A DNA stretch of 37,180 nt from Bacteroidales bacterium Bact_07 (GTDB lineage: Bacteria > Bacteroidota > Bacteroidia > Bacteroidales > Tenuifilaceae): the NCBI GenBank assembly GCA_001603415.1, contig LUYY01000026.1, positions 1-37,180 of the forward strand, written 5' to 3'. The translations under genes were made by a program, and so were the position numbers. Under the pieces are notes generated by a model that had not been told where the DNA came from, searched no databases, and saw only the letters and a program-made list of their open reading frames with translations. Positions 1 through 7,334 of the stretch are shown here, piece by piece; positions within the stretch are counted from its first letter, which is position 1, and every line of letters begins with the position of its first letter.

Positions 1-1479
1 CTATTGTTGGTGTTTACACAATTTGCTTGCACCAAAGAAAATGAAAACATGGTACAAGACGACAGCATTGCTCTTGAACCACTTTCACAGCAACAAATCA
101 ATGCCATAATTGACAGGGAGTTGATGGAAAAAGGTTCTTTTAATTGGAGTCAGGTTGATGCTTTTGTACTTTGGAGTGCTCTTCAGCATGGGCAAGGTAT
201 TTTGACTGTAGGGTATGCTGATGCTCCTTATTCCGAAACAAAGGATGCTAAGGTAATTGAAACTAAAAACGAGGTTATTGATATTGCAATAAGCATAGAA
301 AGCGATGGTATGCTTAATATCAAGTCGAATGCCGACACGTTTGTGATTCATGCCCCCAAAATATTAAATTATATCGACCTAAGGGTTAATAAAATGGAAA
401 CCGTATTGGCTTTAAAGTACAATCCAAATGTACGCTACCTTGAGCCTTCGGGCTATCGATATTTTTACGAAAACGAGGTGGCAAAGAGTTCATCGGGATG
501 CGATAAAACACCATCGACAATTAACAGTGCCGATTACCTAGTTGTAGAACCAAACACTCAGGTTTCTTGGACATTCTATAAGCATAATATCCCTCAGGCA
601 TGGAACTATAGTACTGGCAAGGGAATTACGGTTGGGCTAATTGATACAGGTGTTTCGCCTGACCAGCCTTTACTGGGAAGTAGTTTTAACCAAGGGTACT
701 CATCAGGGCGTTTTATACAAAAGTATGGTACTTTCGTAAACTCTATCTGGCCTTGGGAAACCAAAACCGATGGTCCTGACGATAAGTGTAGCCATGGTAC
801 GTCAATGGCTGCAACCATTGCAGCTCCACGAAATAACCTTGGGTTGCCGGTAGGTGTAGCGTATAATTGCAATCTGGTATCGTACAGGGGCACTGGCGAT
901 GTGGTTATTGATGGATACCATGAACAAAATGGAGTGGCAAAGGCTCTTACTGAGTTGGCTAACCGAACCGATGTTAAAATTATTTCCATGTCAATCGGTC
1001 ATATTTTCACCATTGGTAAAGTTAGCGATGCTATTAAGTATGCATACTCAAAGGGTAAATTGATTATTGCAGCTGGCGGAACCTCAACTTCATTCACTAA
1101 CTGGGCAGGAGTAATATTCCCAGCAAACATGGATGAGACAGTTGCTGTTACTGGTATTACTGATGGCAGTGGCTATACTGAGTGCGAGGTTTGCCACAAG
1201 GGAAGTAAGATTGATTTTACAGTAATTATGCAACGGTCGAACAATAGTGACCGAACCTCAGTTTGTTTGGGTTTTTATGATATGACTCGTTCATACGTGG
1301 GTGGTTCGTCGGTGTCAACAGCAACCACAGCCGGTATTGCGGCTCTTATCTGGGCTAAAAATCCAACATGGACACGCCAGCAGGTTCTCGATAAAATGAA
1401 ACAGTCGGCTTCCATATTCCCTAATCGTCATCCCGACTTTGGGTGGGGCTCAATTGATGCACTGAAGGCTGTTCAGTAG
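1..1479 (+). CDS. Subtilisin-like (S8) serine peptidase, probable lipoprotein, 5' end cut by window
   Basis: The frame is open from base 1, so the start codon lies outside the window; the TTG at base 4 is unlikely to be the start. The visible N-terminus is a hydrophobic tail ending in FAC, like a lipobox, so the protein is probably lipid-anchored and exported. Counting from base 1, the S8 triad candidates are Asp215 (LIDTG), His265 (SHGTS) and Ser437 (GGSSVST). About 150 residues before the Asp form a propeptide-like or accessory region. Two things are odd. The oxyanion-hole Asn of AAGN is Gly360 here (AAGG), and the serine loop lacks the usual GTSMAxP pattern. It may be a divergent or weakly active peptidase. 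No C-terminal type IX secretion domain is evident. The stop codon lies inside the following terminator stem. Confidence 0.85.
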   Translation, partial: LLLVFTQFACTKENENMVQDDSIALEPLSQQQINAIIDRELMEKGSFNWSQVDAFVLWSALQHGQGILTVGYADAPYSETKDAKVIETKNEVIDIAISIESDGMLNIKSNADTFVIHAPKILNYIDLRVNKMETVLALKYNPNVRYLEPSGYRYFYENEVAKSSSGCDKTPSTINSADYLVVEPNTQVSWTFYKHNIPQAWNYSTGKGITVGLIDTGVSPDQPLLGSSFNQGYSSGRFIQKYGTFVNSIWPWETKTDGPDDKCSHGTSMAATIAAPRNNLGLPVGVAYNCNLVSYRGTGDVVIDGYHEQNGVAKALTELANRTDVKIISMSIGHIFTIGKVSDAIKYAYSKGKLIIAAGGTSTSFTNWAGVIFPANMDETVAVTGITDGSGYTECEVCHKGSKIDFTVIMQRSNNSDRTSVCLGFYDMTRSYVGGSSVSTATTAGIAALIWAKNPTWTRQQVLDKMKQSASIFPNRHPDFGWGSIDALKAVQ

Positions 1480-1520
1480 AAAATATAAATCCCCCTATTT
1501 TGGGGGATTTATATTTTCTA
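1477..1520. terminator. Bidirectional intrinsic terminator between convergent genes
   Basis: A perfect 19-bp inverted repeat (left arm TAGAAAATATAAATCCCCC, 1477-1495; right arm 1502-1520) surrounds a 6-base loop. The A/T-rich outer arms give a T-run after the GC core on either strand. It therefore fits termination of both the peptidase gene (plus) and the TonB receptor gene (minus, ending at 1525). The stem includes the peptidase stop codon. Confidence 0.85.
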
Positions 1521-1524
1521 AAGT

Positions 1525-3924
1525 TTACTTCAACATGTTCCCAAGTTTAATGCCAAAATAGATTGTTCGTGGCGAGGTAGGGCCATAAATGTACGATGGA
1601 TCCCTATCAATGCCTACGTCGAAATCCTTTTGGTAGGAATTAAAGATGTTCTTTACTCCACCGAATAATTGAAGCGTTTTACCCTCGAGCTTGATGTTGT
1701 AGGTTAGCTTTACCCCTAAGTCGTAAAAGTCACGAGTCTTGCGGAGTTCTCCTATATCGGGATTGGTATTTGGACCAAAGTAGGGGGCAAGCATTGGGCC
1801 TGTATAGGTACCCGAAACCGATAGGCACAAATCTTTTACAAAATCCCAGTCGAGCATTAGGTAACCATATTGCTTGGGAGTGCGAAAGAACTCCCGGGTG
1901 TTAAACTCCTGAGGGATATCGTAAAGCGATTCCTGTAGGGTAAAACCCGCGGTAAGTGAAAAGTCCTTAAACGATTTGATTTTGGTTTCAAGGTTTATCC
2001 CTTTCACTACAGCACCATCGGTGGCATTGCGGCGGGTGTAGATTACCGTTCCGTTCTCGTCGGGTGCACCAATCTCATTATAGAAGGGGTTTTGAAGGCG
2101 TGTATAAAATATCTCGGCCAAAAAGCCGATAAAAAAGTTCCCCATTTCCCGGTTTGCGTCAGCTGAGAACATGAAACTGTGACTGGTTTCCTGTTTAAGA
2201 TTAGGATCGTTCCTGTTAATTACCTGACGGGCACCAGAGGTTTCCACGTGCAAATCCTCATCGAATATTTGGGGTGCACGGTAGCCTTGCGAGTACGATA
2301 CCCTTGTCTGTATCCACGGAAGCGCATTGTACATTACGCTCAGCCGGGGCACAAGTACAAATCCTTTTTTTATTCCATTTTCAGGATGGGCATAATCTTC
2401 AATGCGGTACTGTTCTGCCCTTAACCCAACCGATGTTTTCCATTTCCCAATACCCATGTCGTGCTGGGCAAAAATCCCCGTTGTCAAAAGCGATTGATCC
2501 GAAACGGTTGTGTTTTTAACCTGTGGGAAACTTACTCCTAGCGTATCGCCCGTTATTGGATCAATATCAAAAAATGGGTGGTTTAAATCGCGGTATGCCA
2601 ACTTGGTGTCATTAAGTTTGCTACCGGTAAGTTCAACCCCGGAGGTCAGGGTCGATAGCCCAATAATGGCCTTGTACTGTGCCCCAGTGTTATAGGTATA
2701 ATCAAATGAGTTGCCGTAGCTGCTCAGCGACTGGTTTGCCCCATAGTATGAGTCGCGGTTCAGGTATTGTGCTGAGGCAAAGATCGAGAGTAAGTCGAAT
2801 TGCCTGAAGTAACGCTCAAAGATTAGCGAACCTGCACGCATGTCGTGCTTTACAGCTTCGGCTACATCACGTTCGTGCAAAGGGTAATCCTGTTTGTTTC
2901 CACCATCGCGTTTCTCCCGAATGGTGAAAATGTCGGTGCTAATTTTACCTCTTTCCCCAATGCGTTGCCAGAATCGGGTTCCAAGGCTTACGTTGCTCAT
3001 GGGTGCAAGTTCCGAGTAACCATCGCCATTGGCATCGAACATCTTCCTGTCGCGAGTAAACCCGTAAATGGTTATGCCTGTACGGTTGTTAGTAGCAACA
3101 AATGTGTTGTTAAAGTTAACGGTATAGTCGCTGATAGGCCCATTTGAACGAGCCATCCCAGTTCCAATCAGCGAACCCGATGCTCCAACTTCATAGGAGT
3201 TTATGCTGGCATCTTTTAAAATGATGTTTATAGTTCCCGCTATAGCATTGCTACCGTAAAGCACCGATCCGCCACCACGCACAACCTCAACACGGTCAAT
3301 CATGTTTGCAGGGAGTAGCTCCAGCCCGTAAACGCCTGCCAGTCCACTAAAAATTGGGCGGCTATTGATGAGTATTTGGCTGTATGGACCTTCCATCCCA
3401 TTCATTCGAACCTGATTGAACCCGCAGTTCTGGCAGTCGTTCTCAAGCCTGAGGCCAGGCATAAAGTTGAGGGCCTCACCAACTACAACCGATTGTGTGG
3501 AAGCAAAAAGTGCTGGAGCAATGGTGTTTACCATTACCGGGGCTTGGGTACGCTTAAGCATACCTCTGTCGGCCGAAACCACAACCTCATCAAGGTGTAA
3601 GAGATCCTCCTGCAATTCAATTTCTAAGGTTTTCATGTTGGTTTCATCAATATCAACCTTGATTTCGGTGGTTTTAAATCCAACTGCGCTAACCGTAATG
3701 GTATAGGTTCCCTTTTTCAGGTCGCAAAGTTTAAAGCTACCCGCTTCGTCGGTTACAGTCCCTATTGTAGTGCCTTTAACAATTACATTTGCAAAGGGTA
3801 GGGCTTTACCATTGCTTATAACTGTTCCGTTTAACTTACAAACTTCCGATAGCTCATTTGCCCTTAGTGCGATATGATTGATGTATATGAATAATACTAA
3901 TAGTATTGGTAAATACTTTTTCAT
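1525..3924 (-). CDS. TonB-dependent outer-membrane receptor
   Basis: This 799-residue protein is an outer-membrane receptor that imports a ligand using TonB energy. It has a signal peptide (about residues 1-22), then a carboxypeptidase-regulatory-like beta-sandwich domain (about 30-115). The plug domain follows (about 120-240), with VEVVRGGGSVLYGSNAIAGT typical of the plug end. The rest is a beta-barrel ending in a C-terminal IYFGIKLG-like strand. The plug carries an unusual Cys pair, Cys164 and Cys167 (DCQNCG), followed by QVRMNGMEG. That pattern is shared by a Bacteroidota receptor subgroup often annotated as metal or haem/cobalamin receptors. The gene lies 126 bases downstream of a small His-rich exported protein and probably shares its Fur-like promoter. 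The substrate is inferred to be a metal or metal complex and is not proven. Confidence 0.93.
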   Translation of the reverse strand: MKKYLPILLVLFIYINHIALRANELSEVCKLNGTVISNGKALPFANVIVKGTTIGTVTDEAGSFKLCDLKKGTYTITVSAVGFKTTEIKVDIDETNMKTLEIELQEDLLHLDEVVVSADRGMLKRTQAPVMVNTIAPALFASTQSVVVGEALNFMPGLRLENDCQNCGFNQVRMNGMEGPYSQILINSRPIFSGLAGVYGLELLPANMIDRVEVVRGGGSVLYGSNAIAGTINIILKDASINSYEVGASGSLIGTGMARSNGPISDYTVNFNNTFVATNNRTGITIYGFTRDRKMFDANGDGYSELAPMSNVSLGTRFWQRIGERGKISTDIFTIREKRDGGNKQDYPLHERDVAEAVKHDMRAGSLIFERYFRQFDLLSIFASAQYLNRDSYYGANQSLSSYGNSFDYTYNTGAQYKAIIGLSTLTSGVELTGSKLNDTKLAYRDLNHPFFDIDPITGDTLGVSFPQVKNTTVSDQSLLTTGIFAQHDMGIGKWKTSVGLRAEQYRIEDYAHPENGIKKGFVLVPRLSVMYNALPWIQTRVSYSQGYRAPQIFDEDLHVETSGARQVINRNDPNLKQETSHSFMFSADANREMGNFFIGFLAEIFYTRLQNPFYNEIGAPDENGTVIYTRRNATDGAVVKGINLETKIKSFKDFSLTAGFTLQESLYDIPQEFNTREFFRTPKQYGYLMLDWDFVKDLCLSVSGTYTGPMLAPYFGPNTNPDIGELRKTRDFYDLGVKLTYNIKLEGKTLQLFGGVKNIFNSYQKDFDVGIDRDPSYIYGPTSPRTIYFGIKLGNMLK

Positions 3925-4050
3925 GCTGAAAAAAAATAACGAAATTAATGCTAATTTGATTTCTATTACAATGCAAACCGATGCATTGCAAGCATCAGCA
4001 TAGGAACCCGAATGGTTTCAGGTTTACTGATGGTTTTACATCGTGGTTAT

Positions 4051-4395
4051 TTATACAAACGGGGGTGCCCTATTAGGCTTAAGTTGTAATGCTACTTGAA
4101 GGTGGCGGACTGCTGTATACAGGTGAATTTGGGTAACAGCAATTTCGGTATTAGAAACCTGGATTTGTGAGCTTTTTTCGAATTGTTTTGCCTGGGCAAG
4201 CAAAACAATCTCCGATAAGGTATGCTTATGGCTTTTAACGGGCTGCTTATCGGATTGTGTATCGTATGGGTGGGAGTGGACTACCCATTGCCCGTTAATT
4301 CGGTGAACGTGACTGAAACTGCTGTAAATAATAATATTCCCCAGCGTAATTATTACGAGGAATATCGATATAGGCAGTCTTTTAGTACTTTTCAC
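4051..4395 (-). CDS. Small histidine-rich exported protein, function unknown
   Basis: This 114-residue protein starts with GTG at 4395. An N-terminal hydrophobic stretch (about residues 8-27) would serve as a signal or anchor segment. It is followed by a cluster of histidines in SHVHRINGQWVVHSHPY and again in KSHKHT, which resembles metal-binding sequence. The remainder is unremarkable and no catalytic motif is seen. It is the first gene of a probable two-gene unit with the TonB receptor downstream, transcribed from a promoter containing a Fur/PerR-like operator. I recognise the combination of small His-rich protein and TonB receptor as occurring in Bacteroidota, but I cannot name a characterised family. 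A periplasmic metal chaperone or buffer is an inference from the histidines and the neighbour. Confidence 0.75.
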   Translation of the reverse strand: MKSTKRLPISIFLVIITLGNIIIYSSFSHVHRINGQWVVHSHPYDTQSDKQPVKSHKHTLSEIVLLAQAKQFEKSSQIQVSNTEIAVTQIHLYTAVRHLQVALQLKPNRAPPFV

Positions 4396-4423
4396 AATCT
4401 CAACTGTTAACGAATTAACATTG

Positions 4424-4453
4424 CAAAGGTAACTTTAGAATTATTCTAAACAA
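4424..4453 (-). promoter_or_regulatory. Bacteroidota-type promoter of the His-rich protein/TonB receptor pair
   Basis: Read on the minus strand there is a -33 TTG (4451-4453), a 19-base spacer and a -7 element TACCTTTG (4424-4431) that matches TAnnTTTG exactly. Transcription would start near 4417, giving a leader of about 20 bases before the GTG at 4395. The spacer is almost entirely occupied by a perfect palindrome, so a bound protein would block RNA polymerase. Confidence 0.7.
4434..4450. promoter_or_regulatory. Fur/PerR-like operator palindrome
   Basis: TTTAGAATTATTCTAAA is a perfect palindrome of two 8-base half sites around one central base. This is the 7-1-7 architecture of Fur-superfamily boxes; compare TTATAATnATTATAA, known for PerR. 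It sits between the -33 and -7 elements of the minus-strand promoter and 65 bases upstream of the rubrerythrin start on the plus strand. Rubrerythrin is a common PerR target in anaerobes, while TonB receptors are common Fur or Zur targets, so the site could serve either or both. The regulator gene is not in the window. Confidence 0.65.
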
Positions 4454-4514
4454 TGGTTTATTGTGATTTTTTGCTTATTTTAGCAAAGCCAACAAACTTA
4501 AAACGCAGTTTACT

Positions 4515-5093
4515 ATGGAAAAGAGCATCAAAGGCACAAGAACCGAGCAAAACCTGCTAAAGGCATTTGCGGGTGAATCGCAAGCCAAAAATCGTTATAC
4601 CTTTTTTTCAAAGGTTGCCAAAGAGGAAGGCTACGAGCAGATAGCTGAAATTTTTATGATTACTGCCATGCAGGAGGAGCAACATGCAAAGCAGTTCTTT
4701 AAATTCCTCGAAGGGGGAATGGTTGAGATTACGGCTACATACCCTGCCGGGGTTATTGGCACAACCGCCGATAACCTACGTGCAGCCGCAATGGGCGAAA
4801 ACGAGGAGTGGACAAGCCTTTACCCTGAATTTGCTAAAATTGCCGAGGAGGAGGGCTTCCCTAAAATTGCTACCGCTTTTAAGATGATTTCAAAGGTTGA
4901 GAAGGAACACGAAGAACGTTACCGTAAGCTTCTTGAGCGGGTTGAAAACGGAACCGTTTTTGAGCGTGAAGAGGAAATTGAATGGGTTTGCCGCAAGTGC
5001 GGGTATGTACATAAGGGTAAAAAGGCCCTAAAGAATTGCCCTGTCTGCAACCACCCACAGGCCTACTTTGAAGAGAAAGCAAATAACTACTAA
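4515..5093 (+). CDS. rbr: Rubrerythrin
   Basis: This 192-residue, classical two-domain protein is a cytoplasmic non-haem iron peroxidase that reduces hydrogen peroxide in anaerobes. Residues about 1-145 form the ferritin-like four-helix bundle with di-iron ligand motifs: the Glu of AFAGESQAKNRY, EEQHAK, and the Glu/His of KVEKEHEERY. Residues about 155-192 form a rubredoxin-like FeS4 domain with Cys159, Cys162, Cys175 and Cys178. The length is normal for the family. The gene is monocistronic, with a strong terminator just after it. It is divergent from the TonB receptor pair, and the Fur/PerR-like palindrome lies in the shared upstream region. A weak -7-like TATTTTAG is at 4476-4483. Electron donors are not encoded nearby. 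Confidence 0.97.
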   Translation: MEKSIKGTRTEQNLLKAFAGESQAKNRYTFFSKVAKEEGYEQIAEIFMITAMQEEQHAKQFFKFLEGGMVEITATYPAGVIGTTADNLRAAAMGENEEWTSLYPEFAKIAEEEGFPKIATAFKMISKVEKEHEERYRKLLERVENGTVFEREEEIEWVCRKCGYVHKGKKALKNCPVCNHPQAYFEEKANNY

Positions 5094-5113
5094 GTTTTCA
5101 CAAATCTTTTTTT

Positions 5114-5140
5114 AGCCGCAGTACCACTGCGGCTTTAATG
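5114..5140 (+). terminator. Rho-independent terminator of rubrerythrin
   Basis: A 9-bp perfect stem AGCCGCAGT/ACTGCGGCT (5114-5122 with 5126-5134) with a 3-base loop is followed by TTAATGTTTTT. It lies 20 bases after the rubrerythrin stop codon. Confidence 0.85.
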
Positions 5141-5156
5141 TTTTTAATTCAATTTA

Positions 5157-5187
5157 TTGTGAATTAATCCAAAGCGCTTTAACTTTG
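5157..5187 (+). promoter_or_regulatory. Promoter of the response regulator gene
   Basis: TTG at 5157-5159 and TAACTTTG at 5180-5187 are separated by 20 bases. This matches the Bacteroidota TTG/TAnnTTTG promoter with no mismatch. The expected start of transcription is near 5193, leaving about 30 bases before the ATG at 5222. Confidence 0.7.
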
Positions 5188-5221
5188 CGTTTCAAAATTT
5201 TTGCTCGAACTTTTAAAGGGA

Positions 5222-5599
5222 ATGGGAAACGCCAAAAGGTATAAGATTCTTGTTGTTGATGACGATAACATTTCGGTAATTTTACTTACAAATTACCTGA
5301 AAAATATTGATGCTGATTTTATCATTGCCCGCAATGGCGAGGAAGCCATTGAACTTTTCAATCAAAACGCCGATGTTGACCTTATCCTGATGGATATCAA
5401 AATGCCCAAGCTTAATGGTTTGGAGGCCACAAAGCAGATAAAAGCTAAGAATCCTATTGTAAAAATCATTGCCGAAACGGCTTTTGCCATGGTTGACGAT
5501 GAAAGGAAAGCTTTAGAAGCTGGATGTGATGCTTACATTACCAAACCCATTAACGGCGAAAAGCTATCGGGTATGGTAAGGAGCATGCTTGGAATCTAA
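5222..5599 (+). CDS. Single-domain response regulator (receiver only)
   Basis: Starting from ATG 5222, the protein has 125 residues and consists only of a CheY-like receiver domain. An upstream in-frame TTG at 5201 is less likely. Visible active-site residues are Asp13-Asp14-Asp15 (VVDDD), the phospho-acceptor Asp58 (LILMDIKMP), Thr86 (AETA) and Lys108 (ITKPI). There is no output domain, so it would work by protein contact, as a phosphorelay intermediate or a regulator of a partner kinase. No histidine kinase is adjacent. The sequence style resembles the receiver domains of hybrid histidine kinases. The gene has its own promoter and is followed by a long non-coding repeat region. Confidence 0.93.
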   Translation: MGNAKRYKILVVDDDNISVILLTNYLKNIDADFIIARNGEEAIELFNQNADVDLILMDIKMPKLNGLEATKQIKAKNPIVKIIAETAFAMVDDERKALEAGCDAYITKPINGEKLSGMVRSMLGI

Positions 5600-5640
5600 G
5601 GTTTAGTTGACATTTGTTGGTTGTTAGTAAAAGAGCATCT

Positions 5641-5754
5641 ATTCCGATTCATTCCGATTCATTCCGATTCATTCCGATTCATTCCGACTCATTCCAACTC
5701 ATTCCGACTCATTCCAACTCATTCCGACTCATTCCGATTCATTCCGACTCATTC
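5641..5754 (+). repeat. Decamer tandem repeat ATTCCRAYTC, 11 copies
   Basis: Eleven contiguous 10-base units run from 5641 to 5750, plus a partial ATTC. Units differ only at position 6 (G or A) and position 8 (T or C). The order is four GAT-type units, then GAC, AAC, GAC, AAC, GAC, GAT, GAC. There is no spacer, dyad symmetry or open reading frame of note. Two copies of the same decamer recur at 28250-28274, next to the other repeat array, so this is a shared element family rather than a local accident. Confidence 0.95.
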
Positions 5755-5760
5755 TCCTTG

Positions 5761-5929
5761 GGCTTAACCGTTCACTTTTCATTCCTCTAACTTCCTCTAA
5801 CTCCATCATATTCTGTCTCATTCTCACTTTTAACTTTTAACGGTTCACGCTTAACGGATTCTAACTTCCTCATATCCTCAATTCTTCGGTTTAACGGCTC
5901 ACGATTAACAGTTAACGTTTAACGAACTT
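5761..5929 (+). repeat. Mosaic of heptamer and pyrimidine-tract repeats
   Basis: After the decamers the sequence alternates two modules. One is a heptamer of form TTMACGK or close variants (for example TTAACGG, TTCACGC, TTAACGT), seen at about 5763-5780, 5829-5858 and 5887-5925. The other is a pyrimidine tract such as CCTCTAACTTCCTCTAAC and CCTCAATTCTTC, at about 5783-5820 and 5860-5886. The same tract and heptamer, with C in place of A in the heptamer, make up the 76-base units at 27579-28210. Together with the decamers this fills the 369-base gap between the response regulator and the DUF2520 gene. No small gene or RNA was recognised in the gap. Confidence 0.85.
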
Positions 5930-5947
5930 CTTTTCAATTTTCTTTCT

Positions 5948-5955
5948 TACCTTTA
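5948..5955 (+). promoter_or_regulatory. Possible -7 element of the DUF2520-maf gene cluster
   Basis: TACCTTTA differs from TAnnTTTG at the last base. It lies 14 bases before ATG 5969 and about 20 bases after the end of the repeat region. No clear -33 TTG is seen because the upstream sequence is repeat DNA. Confidence 0.4.
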
Positions 5956-5968
5956 TGCACATAATGGG

Positions 5969-6760
5969 ATGCAATACATGAATCAGAATGTAGTGTTAAT
6001 AGGTGCAGGTAATCTGGCTACGTCGTTGGCTATTGCTTTACATAATAGAGGAATTCCCGTTACACAGGTTTACTCCAGAACCATCGAGAGGGCTAAGAGC
6101 CTAGCGAAGATGGTTGGGGCTGAACCCGTTAACTCAGTGGAGCACATCCTAACCAATGCAAGTATTTACATAGTTGCGCTACCCGATGATGTTATAGCCC
6201 AAGTAGCAGTAAGTTTGCCCAAAATAAATGGAATAGTTGTTCATACCAGTGGTAGCACTCCCGTATCGGTCTTTGAGGGGATTGACGCTAAGGGCTATGG
6301 CGTATTTTACCCTTTCCAAACCTTTTCGCGCACCCGAGTAATTCCGTTCGATAATATACCCATTTGCCTTGAGGCAAGTGATAAAGTAACATTTAAGCAT
6401 TTGGAGCATTTGGCCAAAAACCTTTCAAGTATTGTTGTTCCAATGGATTCCGACCAGCGTAAATGGCTGCACCTATCGGGTGTGTTTGCCTGCAACTTTA
6501 CCAATCACATGCTGGCTTTGGCTTATCGCTTAACTGCAGAACATCAAATTAGTTTCGATGTGGTTAAACCCCTTGTTGAGGAAACCGTTCGGAAAGCGTT
6601 TGAGGGTAATCCAGCCCTTTTTCAAACAGGGCCTGCCATTCGGAACGATAAGCAAACCATGGAGCGCCACGTACAGATGTTATCGGTAATTGGCTTGGCC
6701 GATTTATACAAAGAGCTATCTTTGAGCATTCAAAACTTGGGAAAAGAGGTAAAGGGTTAA
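5969..6760 (+). CDS. Rossmann-fold DUF2520 domain protein (oxidoreductase-like)
   Basis: This 263-residue protein begins with a dinucleotide-binding fold: VVLIGAGNLATSLA is a GxGxxA-type nucleotide loop near residues 8-20. SRTIERAKSLA follows, where NADP-type enzymes often carry the Arg. The C-terminal half (about 140-255) is the helical DUF2520 domain, with motifs KWLHLSGVFACNFTNHM and TGPAIRNDKQTM. The overall build resembles F420/NADP reductases and pyrroline-5-carboxylate reductase-like proteins. The exact substrate is unknown. An ATG at 5978 is an equally plausible start. It heads a cluster with KdsC, UbiA, Maf and the S46 peptidase. That order recurs in Bacteroidota genomes as far as I know, and the shared role is unclear. 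Confidence 0.88.
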   Translation: MQYMNQNVVLIGAGNLATSLAIALHNRGIPVTQVYSRTIERAKSLAKMVGAEPVNSVEHILTNASIYIVALPDDVIAQVAVSLPKINGIVVHTSGSTPVSVFEGIDAKGYGVFYPFQTFSRTRVIPFDNIPICLEASDKVTFKHLEHLAKNLSSIVVPMDSDQRKWLHLSGVFACNFTNHMLALAYRLTAEHQISFDVVKPLVEETVRKAFEGNPALFQTGPAIRNDKQTMERHVQMLSVIGLADLYKELSLSIQNLGKEVKG

Positions 6761-6790
6761 AAAACTTTTATCAAAGTATAATTTGATTTT

Positions 6791-7321
6791 ATGGTGGGTA
6801 AAAAGAATTTTAAGGAGCTTCTCGGTCAGGTCAAGGCTTTTGCATTTGATGTTGATGGGGTTTTTACCGATGGCACTATAATCATTCACCCTTCGGGCGA
6901 ATTGTTAAGAACATCCAATACTCGCGATGGATATGCAGTTCATGTGGCGGTTGAACGCGGTTTTCCGGTGGCTATCATCTCGGGCGGAAAGTCCGAAGCC
7001 GTAAGGCAGCGATTTCAGGGATTGGGTGTTACCGATATATACCTTGGCATTTCCGATAAGCTTGAGGCTCTTGAGGATTTTAGATTCAAGTATGGGCTTG
7101 AACTATCCGATATCCTATACATGGGCGACGATTTGCCCGATTTTGAGGTGATGCAACGTATTGGAATTCCCACTTGCCCAAGGGATGCTGCCCCCGAAAT
7201 CCAACAAATATCAGCCTACATATCCACATTTGCAGGAGGTAAAGGATGTGTTCGCGATGTTATTGAGCAAGTGCTCAGGGTGAACGGGAAATGGGGCCCT
7301 TCGGCTAATGGTTTACAGTAA
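6791..7321 (+). CDS. kdsC: KdsC-type HAD phosphatase (3-deoxy-D-manno-octulosonate-8-phosphate phosphatase)
   Basis: This 176-residue, cap-less HAD-superfamily phosphatase would remove phosphate from KDO 8-phosphate in lipopolysaccharide core biosynthesis, in the cytoplasm. Motif I is FDVDGVFTDG with nucleophile Asp20 and acid/base Asp22. Motif II is the Ser of AIISGG, motif III is the Lys of GISDKLEAL, and motif IV is GDDLPD. The length and the GG-KG-VR C-terminal region (TFAGGKGCVRDVIE) agree with KdsC. It lies 30 bases after the DUF2520 gene and just before the UbiA gene. Other kds genes are not in the window, so the KDO assignment rests on family resemblance; related sugar-phosphate phosphatases such as those for acylneuraminate are the alternative. 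Confidence 0.88.
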   Translation: MVGKKNFKELLGQVKAFAFDVDGVFTDGTIIIHPSGELLRTSNTRDGYAVHVAVERGFPVAIISGGKSEAVRQRFQGLGVTDIYLGISDKLEALEDFRFKYGLELSDILYMGDDLPDFEVMQRIGIPTCPRDAAPEIQQISAYISTFAGGKGCVRDVIEQVLRVNGKWGPSANGLQ

Positions 7322-7334
7322 AAACATTTGTGCC

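Noticed and set aside
3969..3988. Inverted repeat CAATGCA/TGCATTG between the His-rich protein gene and the TonB receptor gene
   Set aside because: The arms are only 7 bp with a 6-base loop, there is no T-run, and I recognise no regulator box; it may be a weak structure or chance.
7308..7334. Longer start for the UbiA-family protein overlapping kdsC
   Set aside because: The extra nine residues are not typical of the family, and ATG 7335 gives the expected N-terminus.
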